Below, piece by piece: positions 16,776 through 25,291 of a DNA stretch of 45,058 nt; position 1 is the stretch's first letter, and every line of letters starts with the position of its first letter. The notes beneath the pieces are model-generated. The model was not told where the DNA came from. It saw only the letters and a program-made list of their open reading frames with translations, and ran no database searches. The stretch spans positions 39,205-84,262 of the forward strand of contig NZ_GL831047.1 of assembly GCF_000188195.1 (NCBI RefSeq). The letters run 5' to 3'. Source of the stretch: Succinatimonas hippei YIT 12066. Its GTDB lineage: Bacteria > Pseudomonadota > Gammaproteobacteria > Enterobacterales > Succinivibrionaceae. The translations under genes and the position numbers were made by a program.

Positions 16776-16798
16776 AAAAAAGCGCCCCGCAGGGCGCT
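16776..16798 (-). terminator. Terminator-like hairpin between dctM and the BKACE gene
   Basis: AGCGCCC (16781-16787) and GGGCGCT (16792-16798) with loop CGCA, followed on the minus strand by TTTTTT (16776-16781). It has all parts of an intrinsic terminator, so the BKACE gene is expressed by read-through or from its own promoter, which I cannot see in the short gap. Confidence 0.75.
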
Positions 16799-16811
16799 AT
16801 GTAATCGTTTT

Positions 16812-18077
16812 TTATAATAAGCACAAAGATAACCAAGGAACAAAGGTTACGATGAGCAATGCAACGATGGAGACCAAGAGAAGCGGAGTTACACCGCGCA
16901 TGATCTTCTCAAACTTGACTTTAGCAATATCGGCTGCAACGTAGAGGTTCGGACCGACCGGAGGAGTTACCTGACCGATGGAGAGGTTCAATACCAAAAC
17001 TACGCCTAAGTGGATCATATCAATGCCTAAAGCTTTAGCAATCGGCATAACGATAGGTACCAAGATGAACAGAGCTGAAGTGTTGTCCATTACGCAGCCT
17101 GCGCACAAGAAGACGATGTTGATGATGAGCAACATGACAATCTTGTCGGAGGTTAAGGAAATGGCAAACTCGGTTAAGCGGGCGGCAATACCCTGCTCGG
17201 TCAAGACCCAGGAGAAAATACCTGCGTTCATGATGATAAGGAGAATGATGCCGGTGGTTTTGCCGGTAATGAACAGAGCCTGAGCAAAGGCTTTAAAGTT
17301 AAGCTCTTTGTATACGAATGTACCTACCAAGTAGCTGTAAATTACGGCAACGGCTGCAGATTCGGTCGGGGTTAAGATACCGGAGTAAATACCGCCTAAT
17401 ACGATGACCGGACTGATAATTCCCCATAGTGCATCAATAAAGCACTTCATGATTTCCTGACCGCTGGCCATCTTGCCTTTACCGCCCCAATTGTTTTTCT
17501 TGGAGATCCAGTAAGTATAGATGCAGAGAATGCCGCCGAAGATGCAGCCCGGAACAATACCGGCAAAGAACAGGTCACCGATACTTTCACCGGTGATCAT
17601 ACCGTAAATAATGAAGGTGATTGACGGCGGGATGATGGTACCTAAAGATCCGGAAATTGCGGATAAGCCTGATGAGAATCCTGAATCATATCCTTCTTTA
17701 ACCATTGCCGGAATTAAGATGGAACCGATAGCGGCTACGGTAGCAGTGCCTGATCCGGAAATAGCGGCAAAGAACATAGCAGCGATAACGGCTACAATAC
17801 CCATACCGCCGTGCATTCCGCCGAAGAAGCAGTTTGCAAGGTTAATAAGGCGCTTTGAGATACCGCCTTTATCCATTAAGGCTCCGGCTAAAATGAACAG
17901 AGGAATAGTCAAAAGTGTGAATTTTTGAACGGTTGCCTGCATCATTGCCGGAACAACACCCAAAGGATCTCCGGTATACAGCAGGGTGAAAATACTGGCA
18001 AGGCCTAAAGCAATGGCAATAGGGATATTGATGAAAATCATCAAAGCCAAGCTGCCAAATAAAATCAGTTCTGTCAT
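16812..18077 (-). CDS. TRAP transporter large permease (DctM family)
   Basis: The 421-residue inner-membrane permease has the usual DctM pattern: FTLLTIPLFILAGALMDKGGIS near 52-73, AISGSGTATVAAIGSILIPAM, GSLGTIIPPSITFIIYGM near 145, TPTESAAVAVIYSY near 237 and GQVTPPVGPNLYVAADIA near 370. Its ATG (18075-18077) directly abuts the dctQ stop, so the two are translationally coupled. It serves the receptor 18561-19592. Confidence 0.94.
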   Translation of the reverse strand: MTELILFGSLALMIFINIPIAIALGLASIFTLLYTGDPLGVVPAMMQATVQKFTLLTIPLFILAGALMDKGGISKRLINLANCFFGGMHGGMGIVAVIAAMFFAAISGSGTATVAAIGSILIPAMVKEGYDSGFSSGLSAISGSLGTIIPPSITFIIYGMITGESIGDLFFAGIVPGCIFGGILCIYTYWISKKNNWGGKGKMASGQEIMKCFIDALWGIISPVIVLGGIYSGILTPTESAAVAVIYSYLVGTFVYKELNFKAFAQALFITGKTTGIILLIIMNAGIFSWVLTEQGIAARLTEFAISLTSDKIVMLLIINIVFLCAGCVMDNTSALFILVPIVMPIAKALGIDMIHLGVVLVLNLSIGQVTPPVGPNLYVAADIAKVKFEKIMRGVTPLLLVSIVALLIVTFVPWLSLCLL

Positions 18078-18557
18078 TTACATGAGCTCCTGTTGAGTTG
18101 TGTTGTCTTTATTAATATAGGTGTATACCCAGAGACGATATATAGAAAGTACTGCAGATAAAGGAATGGCAATACCGATCATCCAAATCGGCATTTCAAG
18201 CACGCCGGTAAGCATGTTGTAGTGAGCTTGGCGCCATACCATTTCAGCACCGTAATAGAGCCAAATTAAATAGTTAACGGTGATAAGAATCGCTCTTACG
18301 TAAGTATGTGTGGTCTTAATCGGTCCGGTTAACTTATCGGTCAAGTAAGAAAAGCCCATGTGGGAATTGGTCTTAAATGCAGCAGCAGCGGCAAGACAGC
18401 AGACCCAAACGAACATTGTTGTAACCAGCTCTTGAGTGAAAGAGAGGTTAATAAAGCTTACCTTACGTGAGAACACATTGATGAAGGTAATGATTGCCAT
18501 TATCACCAATGCGAAAGCGCATAAGATTTCTTCAAAATTGTCCCAAAACTTTTTCAT
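18078..18557 (-). CDS. TRAP transporter small permease (DctQ family)
   Basis: The 159-residue protein has four membrane segments (about 8-28, 45-63, 87-107, 122-145) and the helix 1-2 signature FTQELVTTMFVWVCCLAAAAAFK. It lies between dctP and dctM in the usual P-Q-M order, three bases downstream of the receptor stop codon. Unlike the first DctQ in this window, it has no long charged tail. Confidence 0.9.
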   Translation of the reverse strand: MKKFWDNFEEILCAFALVIMAIITFINVFSRKVSFINLSFTQELVTTMFVWVCCLAAAAAFKTNSHMGFSYLTDKLTGPIKTTHTYVRAILITVNYLIWLYYGAEMVWRQAHYNMLTGVLEMPIWMIGIAIPLSAVLSIYRLWVYTYINKDNTTQQELM

Positions 18558-18560
18558 GTG

Positions 18561-19592
18561 TTAGTCCTCAAGATAACCTTTGGTAAAAAGTTCAATAACG
18601 TCTTTACCGATAGACGGTTCGAACTCGGCGTAAATACCTTGGCATTTTTCCTTAAAGGCATTCTTTTCTTCTTCGGTCAGTTCAGTGAAAATTACACCTT
18701 TTTTCTTTAGATCTGCGATGATTTGACCTTCGGATTCAGCCAAGTAGTCATTGGCCCACTGCAAAGCTTTGTCGGCAGATTCGCGTACAATACGCTCTTC
18801 TTCGTCAGTTAAGCTTTCAAGAGTGGCAGAGCTCATGATCCAAATAGTGGTATCGCGAACGCCATCCCACAAAGTTACGTATTTTTGAACTTCATCAAAT
18901 TTTGATGAGGCATACACGGCAATCGGGTTTTCCTGTCCGTCGATAGCACCTTGCTGCAAAGATGTATAAACTTCAGAGAAATCCATTGCAGTAGGGTTGG
19001 CGCCGAAATAAGTACGGTATAGTGAAATGAACACATTAGCACCGGGAACGCGGATGTTCATGCCGATGAGATCATCAGGAGTCTTGATCTCTTTCTTGGA
19101 GTTGGAGATCTGACGAGATCCAGCGTTATGAATACCAAGGTTTTCGGTTTCAATGGCATTACACCACTTGTTGACTTCATCCTTAACCTTCTGGCTGTGG
19201 CAGAATTTTAAGAGGTTGTCCTCAGTTGGGAACAAGAACGGTAGCCAGAATGCATAGAAGCGCGGATCGTAATTGGCAATGTTTGCCGGAGCACAGGCGT
19301 GGATGTCAATGTTTCCGGTTTGAGTCAACTCAATGGCTTTAGTCAAATCACCGCCTGATAAACCGCAATTGGTGAAGATTTCAACACGCATTTTACCGTT
19401 AGAAGCTTCTTCTACATATTTTTTAAATTGCTGAGCAGCTAAGTCGGAAACCGAGTTAGGAGCCTGGGTATGTGAGAAGTTGATTACGGTTTGACGTTCA
19501 GTTTTGTCGCAACCCGATAATGAAAGAGCTAAAGTTGCCGCGGCAACGCCGGTCAGAACAGCTCCTGTAATTCTTGTAAATAATGATTTCAT
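18561..19592 (-). CDS. TRAP substrate-binding lipoprotein (DctP family)
   Basis: The 343-residue receptor has a lipoprotein signal: the hydrophobic stretch ends in LALSLSGC with the lipid-attached Cys28, so it should be membrane-anchored rather than free in the periplasm. DctP features: INFSHTQAPNS at the mature N-terminus, Arg181 in LIGMNIRVPGAN for the substrate carboxylate, and LQQGAIDGQENP near 205-216. GGAG lies before the ATG. It follows the racemase gene and precedes dctQ-dctM. The neighbouring otn genes point to a C4 sugar acid (threonate/erythronate-like) ligand, by inference. Confidence 0.92.
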   Translation of the reverse strand: MKSLFTRITGAVLTGVAAATLALSLSGCDKTERQTVINFSHTQAPNSVSDLAAQQFKKYVEEASNGKMRVEIFTNCGLSGGDLTKAIELTQTGNIDIHACAPANIANYDPRFYAFWLPFLFPTEDNLLKFCHSQKVKDEVNKWCNAIETENLGIHNAGSRQISNSKKEIKTPDDLIGMNIRVPGANVFISLYRTYFGANPTAMDFSEVYTSLQQGAIDGQENPIAVYASSKFDEVQKYVTLWDGVRDTTIWIMSSATLESLTDEEERIVRESADKALQWANDYLAESEGQIIADLKKKGVIFTELTEEEKNAFKEKCQGIYAEFEPSIGKDVIELFTKGYLED

Positions 19593-19610
19593 GTATTAAA
19601 GCTCCTTTAT

Positions 19611-20282
19611 TTACATGAGTCCTTTGGCTTCCATAGCACGGCGTAAAGCGATGGCACCAAAGCGCGGACTTGAAAGTACCGGCTTACCGATAATATCGGC
19701 TATGTACTGCTCACAATAGGCCATAGATCCTTGAGCAAACAAAATCACATCAACTTTGTCAGCGATTTCTTTTGCGTATTTAGTCATGAGTTCTCTGAAC
19801 TGGTCAGGATTCAAACCGAAGCCGCCTTCAACCAAAGCGTCAACCATTTCAACATGCTTTCCCATCTCGCGGGCAACGCGCAAAACAGTATTCTTGGTAG
19901 GGTTTAAAGTGGAAGAAAGGGTAGCCATAACGCCGATACGCTGGCCTTGACGGACAGCTTCACGACACATTTCTTCATCGATTCTGACGATAGGAACACC
20001 GGTGTAGCGTGCCAAATCCTGACAAGCGTCAGCAACTTCACCTACTGAAGAGCAGATGTTAAGAATGCCGTCAACGTTCTCTTCTACTGATTCCATGAAC
20101 ATCTTGACAAGACGTGCGGCTGGTTCTTTAGTAACATAGCCTATTTTGGCAACTTCGGCGATAATAGTCGGATCCTTATGGGAAACGATTTCAGTATCAG
20201 CCGGAAGCTGAGATTTTACTTCGCGCTCTACAAGCTCAATTAGTTCCGGAGTAACTCCGGTGTAGACTAAAGATACTTTCAT
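19611..20282 (-). CDS. Asp/Glu/hydantoin racemase-superfamily protein
   Basis: The 223-residue cytoplasmic protein has the alternating alpha/beta fold of Asp/Glu racemases. The first catalytic Cys is present (Cys77 in LNICSSVGEVADA), but the second-lobe position reads FAQGSMAYC instead of a clear Cys loop, as in the AQ(A/G)SM subgroup. A one-cysteine enzyme would be an isomerase, decarboxylase or stereospecific racemase using another residue (Ser186 or Cys190). It lies between otnI and the TRAP genes. It may epimerise or tautomerise the imported acid; the function is not established. Confidence 0.82.
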   Translation of the reverse strand: MKVSLVYTGVTPELIELVEREVKSQLPADTEIVSHKDPTIIAEVAKIGYVTKEPAARLVKMFMESVEENVDGILNICSSVGEVADACQDLARYTGVPIVRIDEEMCREAVRQGQRIGVMATLSSTLNPTKNTVLRVAREMGKHVEMVDALVEGGFGLNPDQFRELMTKYAKEIADKVDVILFAQGSMAYCEQYIADIIGKPVLSSPRFGAIALRRAMEAKGLM

Positions 20283-20291
20283 ATATGCTCC

Positions 20292-21077
20292 TTAAGCAGG
20301 TTTTTTAAGATAAGGTGATAAGAAGGTAAGACCTTCTTCGGTAATGCCTTGAGGGTTGTACTCGCAGCCGACAAAGCCTTCGTAATTCAGATCGTTTAAA
20401 AGTTTCAGGCAGTAAGCTCCGTCAAGCTCGCCGTGATCAAACTCATGACGATCGGGAACTGAGGCAATCTGCACATGTCCGACTTTGGCGATATTGTCCT
20501 TTAAGAATTTGGTTATGCCTCCGTCAACCATTTGGGCATGGTAAAAATCAAACTGTACTTTGACATTGTCAAGGTTTACTTTGTTGACAAAAGCCAAAGT
20601 TTCATATTGGCTTTTGTATAAATAGTCAGGTTTAACTTCCGGACATAAAGCCTCAAGAGTAACCGTTATTCCGTGAGGCTTTGCCTGTGCTGCAGCGTAT
20701 TCAACGCTTTTGGCAAGCGCATCGTATGCCGCTTCTTTAGTAAAATCTTTAACAACGGCTGACATGACATGTACGGTTTTGCATCCGGCGAATACCGCAT
20801 AGTCAAGAGCTAAGTCAATGTCTTCTTTGGCGTCATTAAATCCGCCGGGAATTGCGGCGCGTCCCCATTGACCGTTAGCTGTATCGCCGCCTTTGGTATT
20901 GAAAAGAGCAAGTTTAAGACCGTTGTCATCGAGCAGTTTTTTAAGATCTGCTTTGGCAAGTTCATAAGGCCATAACATTTCAACAGCGCTAAAACCGGAC
21001 TTAGCTGCTTTTTCAAAGCGCTGTGAGAATTCGACCTCTTTGAACATCATGGTTAGATTTGATGCAACTTTAAACAT
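20292..21077 (-). CDS. otnI: 2-oxo-tetronate isomerase (hydroxypyruvate isomerase family)
   Basis: This is a TIM-barrel isomerase of 261 residues that should interconvert 2-oxo- and 3-oxo-tetronate. Active-site residues of the Hyi family are present: Glu142 (LEALCPE), Asp177 and His180 (QFDFYHAQ), Gln203 (HVQIASVPDRHE) and Glu239 (FVGCEYNP). It is named OtnI rather than Hyi because it lies in tandem with otnC and otnK, the established four-carbon acid-sugar gene set. Seven bases separate it from otnC. Confidence 0.88.
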   Translation of the reverse strand: MFKVASNLTMMFKEVEFSQRFEKAAKSGFSAVEMLWPYELAKADLKKLLDDNGLKLALFNTKGGDTANGQWGRAAIPGGFNDAKEDIDLALDYAVFAGCKTVHVMSAVVKDFTKEAAYDALAKSVEYAAAQAKPHGITVTLEALCPEVKPDYLYKSQYETLAFVNKVNLDNVKVQFDFYHAQMVDGGITKFLKDNIAKVGHVQIASVPDRHEFDHGELDGAYCLKLLNDLNYEGFVGCEYNPQGITEEGLTFLSPYLKKPA

Positions 21078-21084
21078 GATTCAC

Positions 21085-21714
21085 CTATAACAGCTCTTTG
21101 ATATCGGCATCAGTGAGATAACGGATATTGCTGCCTTTTGTCAGAAAATAAAGCTTGCAGCTTTCTTCAAGTTCTTGGGCATTGTTTAAAGCGTCGTTCA
21201 TATCTTTGCCGCCGACAACCATACCGTGGTTGGCAAGCAGGAAAGCCTTGTTTCCGGCACCGACTTTGCTGATGTCATCAGCAATTAATGCAGAACCGGG
21301 TTTTCTGTACGGAGTTACGATAACTTTACCAAGCCGCATTACAAGATAAGGGGTCATCGGCTTAATCGCATTCATCGGATCAAGTCCGTCAAGGCAGGCA
21401 TAAGCGGTACTGTAGCTTGAGTGCAGATGAATAATGGCTTTGACGCTCGGATTTACTTTGTATAACGCGATATGGAACGGAACTTCTTTTGTCGGTTTTT
21501 TCCCTGAAAGCAAAGTGCCGTTTGCATCAACTTTTGATAATTCGTCAATATTAAGATGACCGAGTGAGCATCCTGTAGGGGTAACGATAAAGTTGCCGTC
21601 AGGCAATGCTACGGACATATTACCGGCAGCGCCGTTGGTAAGACCTCTTTCAAACAAGATCTTGCCGGCACGGGCCAGATCTTCTCTTAATTCTTGTTCG
21701 GTTTTTTCACTCAT
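21085..21714 (-). CDS. otnC: 3-oxo-tetronate 4-phosphate decarboxylase (class II aldolase family)
   Basis: The 209-residue Zn enzyme of the FucA/AraD fold should turn 3-oxo-tetronate 4-phosphate into dihydroxyacetone phosphate and CO2. Catalytic Glu77 (TKEVPFH) and Zn ligands His96, His98 (AIIHLHSS) and His163 (ANHG) correspond to FucA Glu73, His92, His94 and His155. By fold alone it could be a fuculose-phosphate aldolase, which matters because fucI/fucU are in this window. The otnK neighbour two bases away makes OtnC the better call. Confidence 0.87.
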   Translation of the reverse strand: MSEKTEQELREDLARAGKILFERGLTNGAAGNMSVALPDGNFIVTPTGCSLGHLNIDELSKVDANGTLLSGKKPTKEVPFHIALYKVNPSVKAIIHLHSSYSTAYACLDGLDPMNAIKPMTPYLVMRLGKVIVTPYRKPGSALIADDISKVGAGNKAFLLANHGMVVGGKDMNDALNNAQELEESCKLYFLTKGSNIRYLTDADIKELL

Positions 21715-21716
21715 GA

Positions 21717-22982
21717 TTAAAATTTTCCTTGCGCTTGGTTAAAGAAATCGATTTCGCCGAAGTTGCCTGATTTAAGAGCAAGAGAAATATCCTCATTGAC
21801 AGCTTTTACCCAAGGTACGCCGGGAGCGATGGTAGGACCTATATAAAATCCTTTTACCTTAAGAGCTTTGGTGACTTGGCCTGAAGTTTCTCCTCCTGCG
21901 ATGATGAATTTTTTAAATCCGGCTTCTTTAAGTTTTGCACTTAACTTATAGAAGAAGTTTTCAATGGCAAGACTTGAGGCTTTGGCTCCGTATTCTTTTT
22001 GAATTTTGGCTAAAGCTTCGGGATTGGCGGTAGCATAAATAAGGGGAGCTTTTTCTTTGCTGTTTTCTACAGCCCACTTGCAGACTTCATTTGCATACTC
22101 ATCAGTCTTTTCATCGGAAATAACGCATTTTTCGATATTGACAACAAATGACGGAGCACTTTCTTTATATTTTGCAACCTGAGCGTTGGTCATTGCAGAG
22201 CAGGATCCGGAGAGAACTATGGTCTTTTCATAGTTGGGTCTGCCTTTGTTTTGAGCTTCTTTTACGTCTTGAGATGAAGTCAAAAGTGCTTTTGCAAGCC
22301 CCATGCCAAGACCTGAGCCGCCGGTTACTAAAATCATATCTTTAAAAGCTTCGCCTTGAGTGTAAAGGTCAGCATCGTCAATGGCGTCAATTACAGCTCC
22401 GTTATAGCCTTCGTCCTTTAATTTTGCTATGGCATCAAGTATGGCTTTTGATCCTGTTTTTACGGTTTTATCGTTGACAAGTCCGCATTTTATGGAGCTT
22501 TGCATTTCTACAAGACGCATGACGTTGCTGTCGTGCATCGGGTTAACCGGATGGCTTTTCATCGGTGATTCATGCAGAGGAAGCCCCTTGACGAAAAGAT
22601 AACCGTTAAACAGCTCGCGTCCGTTAACCGGTAGAGCCGGAGAGAAAATGGTGAAATCGGTATTAAGTTCTTTCATTAAAGCTTCGGTAACGGGACCGAT
22701 GTTGCCTTCTTCGGTACTGTCAAAAGTTGAGCAATATTTAAAGAAGAAATTTTTGCAGCCTTGGCTTTTTAAATATCTTGCGGCAGCAACGGAGTCTTTT
22801 ATTGCCTCTTCCTTAGGGCAGGAACGGCTTTTAAGACTTATTACTACTGCATCGGCATCAGGAGTAGGATCGGAAGCTTCCGGTACCCCGATAAGCTGAA
22901 TGGTGGACATTCCTTCTTTAACTAAGAAGCTAGCAATATCGGTGCCGCCGGTAAAGTCATCTGCAATTACGCCTAAAATCAT
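21717..22982 (-). CDS. otnK: 3-oxo-tetronate 4-kinase (four-carbon acid-sugar kinase, DUF1537)
   Basis: The 421-residue kinase has the N-terminal signature LGVIADDFTGGTDIA, KYCSTFDSTEEGNIGPVTEALM near 84-105, SPALPVNGRELFNGYLF near 120, and the C-terminal nucleotide-binding stretch AGGETSGQVTKALK..GPTIAPGVPW. The ATG at 22980-22982 is chosen, with AAAGG just upstream; a GTG 39 bases earlier would add a non-conserved extension. First gene of the minus operon otnK-otnC-otnI-racemase-dctPQM, divergent from the DeoR gene. It phosphorylates the oxo-acid before OtnC decarboxylates it. Confidence 0.92.
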   Translation of the reverse strand: MILGVIADDFTGGTDIASFLVKEGMSTIQLIGVPEASDPTPDADAVVISLKSRSCPKEEAIKDSVAAARYLKSQGCKNFFFKYCSTFDSTEEGNIGPVTEALMKELNTDFTIFSPALPVNGRELFNGYLFVKGLPLHESPMKSHPVNPMHDSNVMRLVEMQSSIKCGLVNDKTVKTGSKAILDAIAKLKDEGYNGAVIDAIDDADLYTQGEAFKDMILVTGGSGLGMGLAKALLTSSQDVKEAQNKGRPNYEKTIVLSGSCSAMTNAQVAKYKESAPSFVVNIEKCVISDEKTDEYANEVCKWAVENSKEKAPLIYATANPEALAKIQKEYGAKASSLAIENFFYKLSAKLKEAGFKKFIIAGGETSGQVTKALKVKGFYIGPTIAPGVPWVKAVNEDISLALKSGNFGEIDFFNQAQGKF

Positions 22983-23191
22983 AAAGCTACCTTTGTTTAA
23001 TTTTGTTAAAAAAACAATCACACAACATACTATTTTGAATTTTAATGTTACATTTTGTTAAATTGTGTGAGTAACAACGCATTTTGTGAAATTTTTTAAC
23101 AAAATGTTAAAAATATTAGGGAAATAACAAGGCTTCTTATATAATTTATAACAATAGTGTGAATTTTTGTGAACCAAGAGTAAAACTTGTT
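22983..23191. promoter_or_regulatory. Divergent otnK/deoR promoter region with repeated TTTTGTTA-type sites
   Basis: Related sites recur: CATTTTGTTAAATT (23051-23064), CATTTTGTGAAATT (23080-23093, 29 bp later on the same strand) and the perfect palindrome TTTAACA-AAA-TGTTAAA (23095-23111). DeoR-family repressors commonly bind repeated short motifs between divergent genes, so these are the best operator candidates. A TATAAT at 23140-23145 fits a -10 box for the deoR-type gene. No good -35 is seen. Confidence 0.6.
23140..23145 (+). promoter_or_regulatory. Candidate -10 box for the DeoR-type regulator
   Basis: A consensus TATAAT lies 46 bases before the ATG at 23192 and just downstream of the repeat cluster, so a bound repressor could autoregulate. 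The -35 position is poor. Confidence 0.4.
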
Positions 23192-23950
23192 ATGATCCCG
23201 ATTGAACGACGCCAAGCGATTTTAAAAAGCCTGCAGCAGGAAGGAATAGCCAGAATTAATACTCTAGCCGAAATCCTTAATGTGTCGCATATGACGGTAC
23301 GGCGCGATTTACAGAAACTTGAGGAAGAAGGTCTTGTCGTACAGGTTTCAGGAGGCGTCCAGGCCGCCAAGCGTCTGCACATAGAACCTTCTCATCAGGT
23401 TAAAGAAAATCTGATGAGCGAAGAGAAAAAAAGGATTGGTAAAAAAGCTTCTGCAATCATTCCTAAAAATTCATGTATTTATCTTGATGCCGGCACTACC
23501 AGCCTTGCTTTGGCCAGATTTATAGCCGACAGAAACGATTTGACCGTAGTAAGCAATGATTTGGCGGTAATGGATTATTTGGCGCTTAACTCAAAAAGTA
23601 CTCTTATCATGACAGGCGGCATAGTTCGTACCGAAAATTTGTCCACGGTAGGGCATTTGACGTCTAAAATGATTTTAAATTTATCCTTTGATATTGCTTT
23701 TATGTCGGCTTCATCTTGGGATTTACGCGGTATTACAACGCCAGATCCGGATAAGGTTCCGGTTAAGGAGGCTGCTGTACAGTCGGCAAATAAGGCCGTA
23801 CTTATCTGTGACTCGTCAAAATATGCACAGTATGCAACATATCTTGCTGTACCGCTGGATAAAATTGATATGTTGATAAGTGACGTTAATTTATCGGAGC
23901 TTGCCCAAAGAAGCTTAATTAAACAGGGGATTGAGCTAAGTTTAGTGTAA
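23192..23950 (+). CDS. DeoR-family transcriptional regulator
   Basis: The protein has 252 residues. The N-terminal HTH (about 1-57: MIPIERRQAILKSLQQEG..TLAEILNVSHMTVRRDLQKLEEEGLV) carries the classic DeoR MTVRRDL recognition helix. It is followed by a DeoRC sugar-phosphate sensor domain with YLDAGTTSLALA and TGGIVR near 133. The ATG at 23192 is preferred because DeoR proteins commonly start MIP.ERR; an upstream GTG at 23159 would add 11 residues. Divergent from otnK and most likely its repressor, with a phosphorylated C4 intermediate as the plausible inducer. A terminator follows. Confidence 0.93.
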   Translation: MIPIERRQAILKSLQQEGIARINTLAEILNVSHMTVRRDLQKLEEEGLVVQVSGGVQAAKRLHIEPSHQVKENLMSEEKKRIGKKASAIIPKNSCIYLDAGTTSLALARFIADRNDLTVVSNDLAVMDYLALNSKSTLIMTGGIVRTENLSTVGHLTSKMILNLSFDIAFMSASSWDLRGITTPDPDKVPVKEAAVQSANKAVLICDSSKYAQYATYLAVPLDKIDMLISDVNLSELAQRSLIKQGIELSLV

Positions 23951-23979
23951 TGGTTACTGTTAATAGATTTAAATGAATC

Positions 23980-24012
23980 ACCGCGCAATTTAAATGCGCG
24001 GTAATATTTTTT
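23980..24012 (+). terminator. Terminator of the DeoR-type gene
   Basis: ACCGCGCA (23980-23987) and TGCGCGGT (23995-24002) form an 8-bp perfect stem, followed by AATATTTTTT. It lies between convergent genes, 30 bases past the stop codon; the minus side lacks a T run. Confidence 0.8.
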
Positions 24013-25186
24013 ACTCAATGATATTGAATTTATCAATATAGTCAGTGTTAAGGGTAATGCCTAATCCTTCAATATCGTCACTAAGCTCAAGATAGCCGTT
24101 TTTAGGCAGCGGATCGCCTTTGAAAATATAGTAGAAAAGCTCATTTCCCACTTCGACGTTGTATACGGGGAAGAATTCCGAAATAGGGGAAGCTGTAGTA
24201 GCCATGCAGACATGGTAATTGTGCATCATACCCGAATGCGGAATAACCGGTACTTGGAAAGCCTCAGCTAAATGATTAATCTTTTGTGCGATAGTAATGC
24301 CGCCGACCCGATTGGTGTCATATTGAATGACATCAATGGCTTTTCTTTCTAATAAATCTTTAAAGCCGAAGAGGGTGAATTCATGTTCGCCTCCGGCTAT
24401 CGGAATAAGGTTCATCGCTTTAAGCTCGGCATAACCGTCAATGTCATCGGGGATCACCGGCTCTTCAATCCAGCGCAGGTTATATTCGGCAAGAATAGGC
24501 AGCATGCGTTTTGCATACTCAAGCGTCCAGCCCATATAGCACTCAACCATAAGGTCAATGTCAGGACCTGTAAGCTCTCGCAGGGCCTTTATCTGCTCAA
24601 TGTTTTTGCGCATGCCGTAGGGGCCGTCTTTAGGTCCGTAGCCGATGCGCATCTTCATTGCGGTAAATCCTTGCTCAATATAGGTTTTTGCTTCAGCTAA
24701 AAAGGCGTCCAAATCATCGTTGGCATAAAGTTTTGAAGCATAGCACCACAGTTTTTCTTTGGTTCTGCCGCCTAATAATTTGAATACCGGTTTATGCTCT
24801 TTCTTGCCTTTTATATCCCAAAGAGCAATATCGATTGCGGAAATGGCGGCCATGCCGATACCTTTGCGTCCCCAAGCGATGGTGGAGCGATACATTTTCT
24901 GCCACAGGTATTCATTATCGTAAGGATCTTCACCTATGATTTGCGGAGTAAGGTAAGTATCAATGATTTCTTTGGCAATGCGCGGGGCAAGAGCGCAGTT
25001 GCCGATACCGACAATACCGTCTGAGGTTTCCACTTCAACCACCAGCCAGCCGTGGAATCTGAAAGTGGCCATGGTTTCGGCTTTGGCATAAAGAATATCC
25101 ATGGCGCTTCCTGAAAAGTGCGGACGCGGTTTATCGACTTCGCCTTTCCATTCATAAACTTTGGCACGGACTGCTGTGATTTTCAT
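24011..25186 (-). CDS. Enolase-superfamily sugar-acid dehydratase, RhmD-like
   Basis: The 391-residue protein resembles E. coli L-rhamnonate dehydratase: GPxDGxxGxRK at 184-194, [32 protein letters not shown] and PISEF. Expected metal ligands are Glu215 (LMVECYMGW), Glu241 (WIEEP) and Glu267 (GGEHE), with catalytic His317. The first ligand is Glu where RhmD has Asp. The reaction should be dehydration of an aldonic acid to its 2-keto-3-deoxy form, which the HpcH-type aldolase at 3350-4129 could then cleave. It stands alone between two terminators. L-rhamnonate, L-fuconate or L-lyxonate are possible substrates. Confidence 0.85.
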   Translation of the reverse strand: MKITAVRAKVYEWKGEVDKPRPHFSGSAMDILYAKAETMATFRFHGWLVVEVETSDGIVGIGNCALAPRIAKEIIDTYLTPQIIGEDPYDNEYLWQKMYRSTIAWGRKGIGMAAISAIDIALWDIKGKKEHKPVFKLLGGRTKEKLWCYASKLYANDDLDAFLAEAKTYIEQGFTAMKMRIGYGPKDGPYGMRKNIEQIKALRELTGPDIDLMVECYMGWTLEYAKRMLPILAEYNLRWIEEPVIPDDIDGYAELKAMNLIPIAGGEHEFTLFGFKDLLERKAIDVIQYDTNRVGGITIAQKINHLAEAFQVPVIPHSGMMHNYHVCMATTASPISEFFPVYNVEVGNELFYYIFKGDPLPKNGYLELSDDIEGLGITLNTDYIDKFNIIE

Positions 25187-25291
25187 AGAAACTCCTTAAT
25201 ATCTTGTCGTTTTTTAGAAGTCTATGAAAAATAAAAGATAAAAAGTGCGAAATGCTTCAAACGTTGGGATGTTGAGGTGGATTACACAGAA

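Noticed and set aside
21085-21714. L-fuculose-phosphate aldolase (fucA) as partner of fucI
   Set aside because: Catalytic residues fit FucA, but the gene is directly coupled to otnK and otnI on the other strand and about 13 kb from fucI, so the OtnC assignment explains the context better.
21717-23021. GTG at 23021 as the otnK start
   Set aside because: It adds 13 non-conserved residues and reaches into the operator region; the internal ATG at 22982 begins at the conserved LGVIADDFTGG.
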